A stretch of 64,000 nt of DNA, taken from contig NC_090124.1 in NCBI RefSeq assembly GCF_023973825.1, positions 1,022,501 through 1,086,500 of the forward strand, read 5' to 3'. The notes under the pieces are model-generated. The model was not told the DNA's origin, made no database searches, and was given only the letters and a program-made list of their open reading frames with translations. Every line of letters begins with the position of its first letter. Positions within the stretch are counted from its first letter, which is position 1. The position numbers were made by a program, and so were the translations under genes. This DNA comes from Plasmodium brasilianum. Taxonomy: Eukaryota; Apicomplexa; Aconoidasida; Haemosporida; Plasmodiidae. Below are positions 1-11,299 of this stretch, piece after piece.

Positions 1-270
1 TGCTGAACGTGCGGAAAAAGATTGAAAAATTGAAACAAGTAAAAGGACAGCAAAAAATTAAAATTTGTGTGTGTGTATTTCGACAATTTGAATTTTATTC
101 TTGCACCGTGTATTTGTATTAGTTCCATGTATTAAAACATCATTAATTGTTTTCCACTTACGAGCGCACGTCCACACACACTTCTTATTTTTTAACAGGA
201 ACGAGAGTACTGGAAAAATCAATTAAACATTTTAGAAGAAGAATATTTAAAAAAAAAGAATGAATTATGA
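1..270 (+). CDS. 3' end of a coiled-coil protein gene (partial, two exons visible)
   Basis: Only the C-terminus lies in the window. An open frame in positions 3-38 (LNVRKKIEKLKQ) ends at a GT donor (GTAAAAG at 39). An intron with a pyrimidine-rich 3' end stops at TTTTTTAACAG (198), and the last exon runs 199-270 (EREYWKNQLNILEEEYLKKKNEL, stop TGA 268-270). The junction is phase 0 and the joined peptide is a charged, heptad-like helix, so a coiled-coil tail is likely. There is too little sequence to identify the family. The alternative is that the left exon is chance and only 199-270 is coding. Confidence 0.5.
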
Positions 271-1123
271 CGTGCTTCAAGAATTAACATATATTATGCA
301 AAATGTGGCCATAAATACATGATTTTTTTTTTATTTTTGTATATAGATTTTTTTATGTTCAAGATGATATAACAAATATTTATATATATATATATATATA
401 TATATGAAACCTTCAAGCTAAGAAAGGTGAAAGGATGTACACACTAATACGTGGATACATGCATACTTGTTATTGTTTTGTTTCATGCTTACATGGCAAC
501 TACAGCTAACGGTTAATATTTAAAAAAAAAAAAAAATAATTAAAAAAAAGGTAAAGAAGAAGAAAAAAAAAAAACATTTTAAAAATGGAAGAATAAAAAT
601 TTTACCTCAAAAAAGCCGAAAGGAAATAAAAATGTACAAAAAAAATAAAATAAATAAAATAAATAAATAATTGTAAATAATAACTTGAAATAATAATTAT
701 AATACATAAATAAAAAAAAAAAGTACATGCATAATAAGATAGCAAAATATATTTTATATGTAAAAAGTGAAAATAAAGAATTTCCAATAAAAAAGGGCAA
801 AAAAAAAACATTTATAACAGCAAATAGCTAGTTACAGGAAAAGGGATGTAAAGCGAAAATCGTAGCTAACATTCTGGCGTGACATAAGCAAAAAGGCAAA
901 TATCAAAAAAAAAAAAAAATAAGCCTTAGCATACACACGTATAAATGTGTACACATGTATAAGTAAATTAATTTGAGGGAAAGAACGCAAGGTTAACATA
1001 TCTTAGTTCAAATTATATGATCCTTAAAGGTGTACGTTAAAACTGAATTAAGATTTAAATTCAGAAGATAAAATTTAAGAATTATAAGAGTGAACTAAGA
1101 TACGATTTTTTTGTATCCGTATA
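271..1123. other. Intergenic spacer, AT-rich
   Basis: It holds homopolymer A/T tracts and a short TA run (about 380-404), and no credible gene. Open frames on the minus strand at 579-811 are Phe/Tyr/Leu-only products of A-rich DNA. It contains the 3' flank of the coiled-coil gene and presumably the promoter of the HUS1-like gene. Confidence 0.6.
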
Positions 1124-2026
1124 ATGAAATTGCATGCAGAATTCAAACAAGAAAGCATAGACGACTTTTCCTATATTTTAAGGGGTCTCAAAGAATTTTC
1201 CTCGTTTGCTATAGAGAATACTTTTCTTTGTTTTAAATTTTCTGAAAAATATTTATATATATTTGGTAATGAAAAGAAACATGTGGAAATATTTATAAAA
1301 ATTAGTATGAACGATTTATTTTATGAAAATTTTATTTTAAAAAGTAATTCTAATAATGAAATAATTATATTAGTATATATTTTTCAAATATATGACATTT
1401 TTAAGAATATTTCTAAAAATACTAAAATTACTGTTGATTTATTTGAAAAAAATGGAATATGCATACTACTATTCAAACATCATTGTAACGTAACTGATGC
1501 TTTTAAAAAGTATGAGTGTGGTATAGAGATTATTAACCCTTCATTAACCAAATTTCCAAATATAAAAATGAACAAATATTCCTTATATATTAATTGCAAA
1601 CTAAAGAAATGCTGTAGAATATTAAACACGTATTCTAAATTCTATTCAGATAAAGTAGAGCTAAACTTTGAAATTACCAAGAAAAATTGTGATCTTATTT
1701 TTCTTATGGATTCTGTAACAACAAAAAATACGACTACACTAAAAAATAATTATGTTTTAAAAAATGTTATAAACAAAAAAAGGAATTACGAAAAAAAAAA
1801 CAAAAGTAATGAAAACCCAGATTTAAGAAAAGTTATTTATATTAAAACCTTTACAAAAGCGTTAAATATACTTAATGAATGTAGAAATAATAAAGATGAT
1901 GTTGGTATATTTAAAATTATTGTGCCATATAATAAATGTTGGTTTGCCTTAAAATTAGGTCAATTTGAATCTTCAGGAAATTGGAAAGTCCTTATTGTTA
2001 TTACTGATCTAAACCTGAACCTTTAA
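1124..2026 (+). CDS. HUS1: HUS1-like checkpoint clamp subunit (9-1-1 complex), putative
   Basis: This is a single-exon, 300-residue protein. Seen: the N-terminus MKLHAEF is followed by a region that aligns in pattern with eukaryotic Hus1: an LFYENF segment, an acidic/Asn NNEIIIL strand, then a helix and K-rich ITVDLFEKNGICILL. Human Hus1 has FFNEF, NNEIYLEL and IKLTNKHFPCLTV at the same spacing. Total length is near that of Hus1 (about 280 residues). Known: Hus1 with Rad1 and Rad9 forms a PCNA-shaped ring loaded at DNA damage to activate checkpoint kinase signalling in the nucleus. A Lys/Asn-rich loop lies at about residues 215-235. ATG 1124 is the first in-frame Met. The gene is convergent with the PrsW-like gene. 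The assignment rests on remembered family patterns; another PCNA-fold protein such as Rad1 is the main alternative. Confidence 0.6.
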   Translation: MKLHAEFKQESIDDFSYILRGLKEFSSFAIENTFLCFKFSEKYLYIFGNEKKHVEIFIKISMNDLFYENFILKSNSNNEIIILVYIFQIYDIFKNISKNTKITVDLFEKNGICILLFKHHCNVTDAFKKYECGIEIINPSLTKFPNIKMNKYSLYINCKLKKCCRILNTYSKFYSDKVELNFEITKKNCDLIFLMDSVTTKNTTTLKNNYVLKNVINKKRNYEKKNKSNENPDLRKVIYIKTFTKALNILNECRNNKDDVGIFKIIVPYNKCWFALKLGQFESSGNWKVLIVITDLNLNL

Positions 2027-2615
2027 TTTATGTGTATATTAGTGACAGCATATTCATATATTTGCCCCCCCTTTTTTACATATATTTCAGTAGGCAACTT
2101 TTATGCTCAAATTTTTTATATACACGTTTTTCAGCATACAAATGCATACATATGTACATGTATACATACGAACATGTTCTCATGTTTCGTTTAACTGCTT
2201 CTTTAATGTCGTTGTAGTATTATGTAACTTCATTTCTCTTTTTGTAGAGTACTACAATTTCTTTTTACTAACATTTTCAAAATATATTTTTTTTTTTTTT
2301 TTTTTTTTTATTCATCTTCTTTGCTATATTATATTTTAATATAAAAAAAAGGTATGGAGACAACTGAAAAATTAACGTATCAATAAGAAATAATACCATA
2401 TTTTGTAATTCTATGATAATATTTTTTTCAAAAATGGGAATTATATTATTAATTAATATTAAAAATCTTTTAATTACGAATCGAATAAAAAAAAAAAAAA
2501 GTGAGATTCACCAAAAAAGTAATTCAAATTTGAAAAAATATAAATACAAATGAAGTGAATATTGAGCATAAATAATTTTACGTATATAAAGATGTGCTAT
2601 TATTTTATATATAAA
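2027..2615. other. Intergenic spacer between convergent genes
   Basis: This is AT-rich DNA between the 3' ends of the HUS1-like gene (+) and the PrsW-like gene (-). It includes a long T-run near 2287-2309. The hydrophobic open frames here are low-complexity translations with no start or splice context. No gene is seen. Confidence 0.6.
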
Positions 2616-4944
2616 TTAAACTATTCTTTTAATTACAACAAAAAACATGAGCAACATGGAGAAAAAACTGTATGTGAACAAAATTGTTAAAAACCAAACT
2701 TGATACTTAGGTATATTTAATGAACTAAAATATATTGAATAGTCATATACCGCATGAAACAGTGAAGAAGAAAACAAGGAACATAATATATGCAACACGT
2801 TTACTCTAGCCCCTGTAAATTTGTAAAAAGTTAAAAAATTAAAAAATACAGACCCTGTTACGTATTCTTGTTTTAACAATCTGATCTGTATTGCGGCTAT
2901 GAAGCGGTTGAGCATGTGTATGTATATATATATGTATTTGCTTATGGACGAGTAATCATTATATGTAAAATTTCCTTATTTGTTTATTTCCTACCTTTGG
3001 TATTTTTAGAATGTACATGACTAGCTACATTGTTAGATGACACCCCAGAGCAGCACATGTGAAACAACACACATATCAAATTTCTGTAAACAAAATAAAA
3101 TAAATAAACAAATAAATAGTGAGTATACTGATGTAATAATTTTATTCATGCTTTTATTTTACCTTAGTGTTATAACTGTTAAAAAATTCTGCCGTGTTGT
3201 TTGTGTAGTATAAAATAAGTTTTCGCTGCTCGAAAATCTATTAAACGTGAGAATGAGAAAAGAATAATGAAATATGTAAGCGTATATATATATATACATT
3301 TATATATACGTATACATATATGTGTATGTACATGTAAATGCCTTTTTCCCCTTTTTACAATAAGTATGAACTAATTACCCAGCGGAAGAGCACAAGGAAA
3401 AAAAAATATATTCTAATCTGCTATTTACGTAAATGTAGTTAAATTTAATCATCTTATTGTCTTTCTTGTTCTCTCCTTTATCGTATAAATTTTCATTTAA
3501 ATTAGTGTTGTTATCAGCAAATGGTAATTCTGTATACTCCTTTTTATATTTTTTATTATTTAGATGAACAAAAATCATGGGAAAAAATTTTGACAGTTCT
3601 TCTACGTAAGCCACTATAAAAAAGAAGTCTGCACAACAGACGCAACAAAATAACTGTATTGTATGCATATATTCACACACACCCTCATTTGTATACCTAT
3701 TTGTGCATTTAAGCTTTTGTATGACTATATATATTTAAGCGTATATGGAGCATGTTTCTACATATTAATGTATAGACACATAACATACAAAAATGTAATA
3801 ATTAGGTACATTTATAAAACTCTTAAAATATTTGAATTTATGTATTAGTTTTATTTTTTTACAGAAGAATACAGCTAGTGAGCACATAAGTAGAGGAGTT
3901 TCCTTGATTTCCTTTAAAAAGCATATATGACAAAAATAAAAAAAACAAAATGATAAGATATATTCTAAAATGCCTGCAAAAAATATTGATAGTATAGCTC
4001 CATATAATATCATTTCTATAACATGCGAAAATTTTATTTTCCTTTTGATTTTTCTTCGAAACCTATAGTTAATAATAATAAAAAAGAAAAAAAAAAAAAA
4101 AGGATGTAAAATAATGATATAAATATATGATAATCGAAACATGTAAGATTTAAAAATAAGAGATGGTGGAACTAAAAATAAAATAATGGATATGTTATAA
4201 TTTTTAACCAATATAGATAAACACAACTAGGAAAAAAAGAATATATTAAATAAACAATTCCTTTATTTCCATGGGTAATACATGAAAAACCTTGTAAATT
4301 TAAAGAAATAAAATAATTAATCTCATAAGAGTGTTAAATGAGGTTTACCGGTGAGTGTGTGCATGATTTTATACTTACATATTTGCTTATATATACACAC
4401 ATATATGGGCAAGTAAATATATATATTTTAAAAGAAAAAAAAGTTTAAAAATACCTAGCAGCAATATTACAGAGAAAAAACAGTACAACATGCGAGCAAT
4501 TTTTATAAAAGAAATGTTTTCTACATTTTTTGTGTAGACTTCTTCGTAGTAGTCATCTGTCTATATATAAGTGAAAATATGTATATGAGCAAATAGGCAG
4601 ATAAGCCTATACACAAAACGAGTATATAAATTAGAATGTACAAAGTGGAACACATATATATATGTCGTGGGCACAAATTGTTTAAACATTTTTGAATCAT
4701 ATAAAGACAAACAATTATGTTTAGGTATCACAATATTTATGTAGAATGTGAATATTTCTTAAGAAGGGTTTTCCCTCCTATTTCTTAAGCATTTTATTAT
4801 ATTTTATAACTATTAGAAATTTAAACTTATAGAATAATTAATAAGCAAAATAAGCAATCTACAAAACTGTATACAATATTTTTTTTGTTCTTCAAAGTTT
4901 GTATAAAGATATATATATGTATATACCAATTTCCTATAATACAT
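2616..4944 (-). CDS. PrsW-family intramembrane metalloprotease-like membrane protein (multi-exon)
   Basis: Six exons fit together with GT-AG borders and matching phases: 4455-4560, 3863-4171, 3379-3628, 3163-3237, 2995-3083 and 2616-2896. A tentative 18-nt first exon at 4927-4944 (MYYRKL, donor GTATAT, phase 0) supplies a start, giving 375 residues. The product is mostly membrane segments (about 8). Signature motifs with this numbering: VEELSK (Glu154, Glu155, Lys158) after a hydrophobic helix; AGFSSSENLFYT (Glu233, Asn234, Tyr237); FHMCCSG (His261); LFHAVYD (His330). These match the EExxK, GFA..EN..Y, H...SG and LH..YD blocks of PrsW (MEROPS M82), known for cleaving anti-sigma factor RsiW in Bacillus; the Glu pair is needed for activity. 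An Asn/Lys-rich loop of about 60 residues sits between the first two motifs. The substrate and the compartment are unknown. The first exon is the least certain part. Confidence 0.72.
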
Positions 4945-7172
4945 TGTAAAATACTTTAAGACTATAAACGTTTAAGGCAAATATTTTTAAGTTTATTACA
5001 CAAAAAAAAAAGAAAAAGAAAAAGAAAATAATAAACAGGGAAAGAACAATATTTATTCCTTTTTTATAATTCCCAAAAAAAAAAAATGAAAAAAAGCAAA
5101 ATAAAAATACGAAATATAATACTGTAAATATATGTCTATATGTATGTATATATATATATAAATATATATGTACACTAGAGATAAAATTGATTGTACCTAA
5201 TGAAATCCATCTTGCATTAGTAGTGCATTTTTCTTTTCATTTTATTCAGGTAAATTATAAGCTGTATGTTAATTAAATAAGCACATTTATTTTATGTGAC
5301 AAAAACAAAAAAAAAAAAAAAAAAAATGGAAAGGAAAGGAAATGAGGAGGAGAAATAAAAGAAAAGAAAAATTATTTACAAGCATATTGCTTGAATATTT
5401 TTATAATGGCATTATAGTTCGCATTTTTTTTTTTTTTTTGATCTAATACTTTTAAAAAATATTACACCTTTGAAAATTTTGGCAAATATATTTATTAATA
5501 CGCTAATATTCATAGGATAAAAAAAATGTAGTTACTATTTCCATAAAATAATACTTTCTTAAGATAATGTAAATTCTTAAAACGTTCTTTTACAACTTCA
5601 AGCTTAAAAGTAGTGTAAACGAATTACACTTACTTTTTTAATGGGAGTTATTTCATGTGTAGTAGCAGTAAAGAATGCTTAACATTTTGAAATTAGATAC
5701 TTATGGGAAAATTTTTAAATTATAGTTAGAAAAAAGAAATTGTTCTGAAAATAAGAACAAAAAATGCAAAAAAGGGAAAAGGTAAAAAAATGAATGAAAA
5801 AGATGAAGAAGAATACGAAAAGCAAATTTTTATTGGAACTTTTGTTAATAATTCATTCCCCAAAATTGGGATAAATGAATATATGTAACTTAACATTAGA
5901 ACGGAGTATTTTAACAGTGAGCTTATTTTCCTCAATATTAAAATATAATAAATAAGAATAATGAATGTTCAATTATTTATTTCTCATTTGAAAAAAAAAA
6001 AAAAAAATTTTATTTATCCTTATAATAATTGGAAATGATATTAAGAAATTATTTCTAAACTCCCATCGTTATTTAACATATATACATACATAAATGTATG
6101 TATGTATGTATGTATGTATGTATGTATGTATGTATGTATGTATGTATGTATGTATGTATGTATGTATGTATGTATGTATGTATGTATGTATGTATGTATG
6201 TATGTATGTATGTATGTATGTATGTATGTATGTATGTATGTATGTATGTATGTATGTATGTATGTATGTATGTATGTATGTATGTATGTATGTATGTATG
6301 TATGTATGTATGTATGTATGTATGTATATATGTAGTATGTATAATTACTACGCGCTAAAACAGCTGCGTTAAGATCGACACTAATATTTTTTTTAAAAAG
6401 ATCAAAAAAGCCAAGTTTAACATAATAAATTGTTGTAAAAAATATATTATAAAACAATTCAGTATGACATTATCACAAAATGAAATATTATGAAATGTCA
6501 TAAAACGCAATAAAAAAAAAAAATATTTACATAGATATAAGTATTTATACACCTATATATAATATGTGTATACAATAATTTATATAACAAATTAGAAAAA
6601 CAGTTTAGAAAAATATTTTATATTATGTGCAGTCCATTAAAGAAAAAACAATTTTTTTTTTTTTTTTAATATGTAATTTTTTTTTTTAATTGTATAATGT
6701 TTAAATAAAAAAAAATTATAATTTTTATATTTAATTTTATATGTATTCCTGTAATTTATCTTTTTTTTTTTCTTTAAAAATTATTCCTTTCACATGTTGA
6801 TTATGGAATGTTTTTATTATTTTCAATTTTATTATTATTTTTTTATGCTTTCGTGTTTTCATTAATTATTTTACATTTTAATAAAAAAATAAATTATACA
6901 GAAATATTAAATCAAAACTAAAATTTTTTTAAAAAAATGTTAAGGAAAATGTATGGTGCAATTTAAACAAATTATTAAATTATTTTTTAACATTGTATTC
7001 ATTATGAGAATTTTCATATGTTAATGGAAAATAAGAAAGCTATAATTGATAATATTTAAAAGTTATTTTTGTATACATATATTTTTTTTTTTATTATTTT
7101 TTTATATAAATAATATATGTAAATATAAATAAAAATAATTAAATATACATATAGTTGTGGTTATATATAAAG
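4945..7172. other. Intergenic spacer between divergent genes
   Basis: This lies between the 5' end of the PrsW-like gene (-) and CEPT (+), so it should hold both promoters. It consists of A/T homopolymers, TA runs and the large ATGT microsatellite at 6094-6328. Further 5' non-coding exons of the PrsW-like gene could be here, but I cannot support any. Confidence 0.55.
6094..6328. repeat. ATGT tetranucleotide microsatellite, about 58 copies
   Basis: A nearly perfect run of the 4-bp unit ATGT covers about 235 bp and ends in a TATATATGTAG transition. Because the unit contains no stop in any frame, it is open in several frames on both strands (Tyr-Val-Cys-Met and Tyr-Ile-His-Thr periodic peptides). 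These are not genes. Confidence 0.97.
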
Positions 7173-9872
7173 ATGGGGATTTTTTTAAAGTTACATAAAA
7201 GCGTTTACGCTAACTGTAAATCTTATGTGTACAAAAGTTCAGGACATTCAATACTTGATAACTTATTTGATGCTTATTGGAATCTTTGTGTTAAATTAAT
7301 TCCAAAAGTAATAATTTTCGTTTTTCTTTTAATTTTTTATTGGTTCTTCAGTTGTCACCTTTTTCCTTTTTTTGTTCCATTCATTTCCGCAACTATTGTT
7401 TTTGGCTGTCCATCTATTGTAATTATTTAATAATTATTTAATTATTTTCACCTTGAAGAAATTTTTTTTTCATATTTTCCCACGTTTTAGTCAGTAACAG
7501 CTAATATGTTGACACTAATAGCGTTCTTATGTTCAACAATAGCATTTTTAATTATGTATCTCTTCGATATATCGAATAAAAAGAATGATTATATATTTTT
7601 GTATATAAGTTTCTTTTTATTTATGTACCAAGTAAGTTTCTATATTATAAATTTTTTTTACACAATATTCATCCATATTTTAAGTTATTTTTCACACACA
7701 AAAATTAATTTTTTTTTTTTTTTTCAATAATATAGACACTTGATGCGCTTGACGGAAAACAAGCTAGGAGGACAAATACTAGTTCTCCACTGGGACAATT
7801 GTTTGATCATGGATGTGACTCCATAACATCAGTATGTAGATTTATTAATTTTTGTTATGTAATTATTAATTCATCAAATTTTACAATCGTTTCTCCCTTT
7901 TTTTGTAGTCCTTGTTTGTTTTCATTGGTGGAAAGGTTACCTGCTTACCGAAGGGATTATGTTTCTTTACTGTAATTTTAAAATGTGATAAACAGGGAAA
8001 AAATAAAAACAATTAGAAATTGCAATCAGAGATTTTTCTTCTGTCATATCATTTCTTTTTTATTATTACAGTTTTTGTCAATAGTTCAACTTCAGGCATA
8101 CATGTTTTCGGTAATGGAGAAGAACCACGAAAAAATGCCTATTCATATATGTATTTATATGTATATGTATGTGTATTTTTATGTTTTGATATATTATTTT
8201 TTTCATATAAATGTATCGTTTTTAGTGGATCGAACATTACACAAAAGTGTATAACACCTCCCTTGGATCAATTGGAGTTACCGAATCGGATATCTTTGTA
8301 AGAGAAATAAATAATGTGAACAGAATTTTGTGTGTATGTATGTGTGTATACATGCACTTGTCTTCACGTGTTAACTTGTTCACTTGTTTATTTGTACATA
8401 TATTCTTTTCTTTTTTTTTTTAAGATAATAGCCTTGTGCGTAGTTCGAGGAATAAAAGGAGCGGCAATATATGAGAGCGCAACCTTGAAAGATATACTAC
8501 CAGGAACCGTGTGGTTTGGAAAATAAAATTGAAAAAAAAAAATTCTTCCTTTCATAATTTATATTTCATATCATTTAGCTCGAATAATTTATGTAATTAA
8601 TTTTTGTGTAATTTTAATTTTATTTTTATATTTCATTTTATTTTATTTTTCTTTTTAGCACGTTTTTGGGTAAAACTGTCATAAACATAAGATTACTTAC
8701 CATTCTTTCGGTCATAGTTTACTTTTTGTAAGGAACGAAAAAATATATCGTATTTTTTTTGCCATTTTATCCTTCTTTTATGTACATATTACATATTTTC
8801 ATTATAAATTAAGCACGTACTGTATAATTAATAATTATTAATCATTTGCTCTTACTTTTTAAAGCCTTATACGTTCCCTTATAAGAAGCTTATACATGGG
8901 AGTGAAGACTGCCAAGAAGAAAAAAAAAGAAGCTGCACGTAAAACTTACACATATTCGTATATACCTATATATATATAACCCATACTTGCACGTATCTAA
9001 TTATAGTAATGTACAATTTTTGTTTTTCTAATGCCTAAATTTTCTTTCTTCGTTTTCACAGTACAACTACTAACGTATTTTCTTTTTATATTAGTTCAAT
9101 ATTACTTCTATGAATCAAGTAAGAAATTAAATGAAATATAAAGGAAGAAATTTATATTAAGAGAAAATTAAACTGTTAAAATATGTTTTATTAATTATTC
9201 ATCCTATAAATATCTTCTTTTTTTTTTTTTTTTAGCTCTAACAAAAAAAAATGAACTATTATTTTTTACAATAGTGGGATTGTATTCTGCTTTTTATACG
9301 TTACATATGAATTTGTCTAATATTTTAAAAGTAATTTCATATTTTATAATTTTTCCAAATATTCCACATGTGCACCTATATATATGTATACATTTTTGTA
9401 TGTAATGCATATTTATATGTGCGTAACATAGAACTGCAAAATTCCTGTGTGTTCGTAATATTTTTTACTTTTTGTACGTTATAGTAATAATAAAAGCTAT
9501 ATTCGTAAATAAAATCACATATATTAAAACTATATATATATAAATATTTTTTTTTTTTTTTTATCCTTTTTATATATATAATATTTATTTATACTCATGC
9601 ATATATGTATGTATTTTTCCTTTTTTTAGATAAAAATGGACTACTTTCCCCTACCAATCATGGTTTACTACTTTTTCATTGCATTTTTATTTGTAAAACG
9701 CAGAACAAATCATCATTTGTTAGATTATGCTGTATTTAATGAAAACCATATTTTATATTACATGTTGATATTTGGCACACTGTACTTATTTGATTATGCA
9801 TATACTGTAATTACAAATATTTGCAAGGAACTTAACATTACTTTCTTGTTTAATAAAAAGAAAAAAAAATAA
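7173..9872 (+). CDS. CEPT: Choline/ethanolamine phosphotransferase (CEPT), 12 exons
   Basis: The enzyme transfers phosphocholine or phosphoethanolamine from the CDP-alcohol to diacylglycerol, the last Kennedy-pathway step, in the ER membrane. Exons: 7173-7307, 7491-7631, 7736-7831, 7909-7971, 8072-8110, 8226-8297, 8425-8510, 8659-8727, 8865-8938, 9062-9118, 9236-9330, 9630-9872. All borders are GT-AG and phases agree, giving 389 residues. Exon 3 carries the CDP-alcohol phosphotransferase signature DGx2ARx8Gx3Dx3D complete (DGKQAR, then G, then two Asp, ending DHGCD). Several hydrophobic segments follow, and the C-terminus is Lys-rich. The N-terminal [16 protein letters not shown] matches the family's entry into the first membrane helix. 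Plasmodium has one CEPT serving both branches, which fits the single gene here. Exon 7 has two overlapping GT donors (8509 and 8511); only the second keeps frame with exon 8. Confidence 0.95.
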
Positions 9873-11299
9873 TAAAAATATACTTATTTATACCTAATTT
9901 ATGCATATAAATGCCATCTTTGTTCATATTTTACTCTTTGGTTTTTTTAATAGATATTATATGTATTATATATCACAAGTTTGTGTATATATTAATTTAT
10001 GAGTTTTACTTTTTAATTTTTATTTATTTTTTTTTTTTGACTTTGCATGTTTTTATTCATAGAAAGAGGATTATTATGCTGCTGAAAAAAAAAAGGAAAA
10101 TAATAAAATAACATTTATAAAAAAAATTAAATAGATACATAGTTACATTTTATTTTTGAAAATATTTTTTACTTTATTTGTTGGCTTTCGTAAAATAATA
10201 TAGATATGTGTATACATATATGTGTGGTGTCATATAGAATAATGTTCCATATGTACACAAATTTTTTTTTTTTAAATTGCCTTTAATATATGATATAAAT
10301 GTTGTGAGACATTAGTTTTAATATTTATTAAAATAATATTAGAATATGCTGAATAAACGATACGACCATTTTAAATCTTACAAAATATGTTTAACTTATT
10401 AATTATCCTTTATAAAGATAAAGCGAAAAATGTGCTTTTTTTTTTTTTTTATTTTTAAAAAGTAATATGTATCATTAGGACAGTACATATTTGTGGTTGA
10501 TTATTTACAAGCACGAAGTACTATAAAAGAACGCTTATATAGAATAAGGGAAAATTACAATAGTGTATTCTTATTTATAAATATGAATGTACTTAAGGGA
10601 TAAGCAAAAATACATAAAATGAAGGAAGCATCTATGCTTTATCTCACTATTTCACGTAAAAGAAGTTTAATACTCACATACATACATAAACACATGTACT
10701 ATATAGTCTGTGCTGTACACAAATATGCACACATATCCAAAAAATGTTCTTGAACTCACTTAAATTTATAATTAATTTTCTTTTTCCAAAAATACAATTA
10801 AAAAATTAAGCATATATTGCATTTGTTTTGCATTTTATAGTCTAACTTATTTTGTGTTAAATAAAAAAACATATAAACACTAATTAAGAAGAAGGGGGGG
10901 GGGAATAAATATAATAATATTATGATAATGAAAAAATTACGTAAGTTTATATAAGGTAGTAATAAAAATTAAAATAAATGAAATAAAAACAAACATGAGC
11001 TGACATTTTTGATGTGTTTATGAAAATAAAGGTTCAAATTGTAAATTACAAATTAAACAAGTGTACATATATATATATATATATATTCGTACACATAAAC
11101 ACATATATACGGTAAATTATAACAAGGTATCACAACATTTATATAATTAAATTAAAAAGGTTAAATTGGGTTATTGTAAAATAAAGTAAAATGGGAAAAA
11201 AAAAAAAAACATACAAAAGTATATATTTACATGAGTATATATCTATATATATAATAACACTTAAAAAGGAAAAAAATAAAAACAAAAGGCTGCGACAGC
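9873..11299. other. Intergenic spacer between convergent CEPT and PK4
   Basis: This is AT-rich 3' flanking DNA of CEPT (+) and PK4 (-), with A/T runs, a short G-run (about 10895-10901) and a TA tract near 11068-11084. The open frame at 9911-10111 is a Phe/Ile-rich translation of T-rich DNA. No gene is seen. Confidence 0.6.

Noticed and set aside
2032..2339. Two overlapping hydrophobic plus-strand frames after the HUS1-like gene
   Set aside because: T-rich low-complexity DNA; Phe/Tyr/Ile-only composition; no splice or start context.
4200..4226. Acceptor at 4227 (TTTCCTAG) for exon 2 of the PrsW-like gene
   Set aside because: It puts the previous exon out of frame and hits a stop; the acceptor at 4172 keeps phase 1.
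4755..4790. Inverted-repeat look around TTCTTAAG at two sites
   Set aside because: Stems are short and imperfect for AT-rich DNA; no support for a functional hairpin.
5726..5935. Minus-strand 69-codon hydrophobic frame, considered as an upstream exon of the PrsW-like gene
   Set aside because: No donor with a phase that joins the downstream exons; composition follows from A-rich DNA.
6041..6457. Several open frames on both strands over the ATGT array
   Set aside because: Period-4 DNA lacking stop codons gives periodic peptides in every frame; no coding signal.
7308..7436. Read-through of CEPT exon 1 into a hydrophobic tail
   Set aside because: The extension is intronic: GTAATA donor and TTTTAG acceptor restore the family sequence [12 protein letters not shown].
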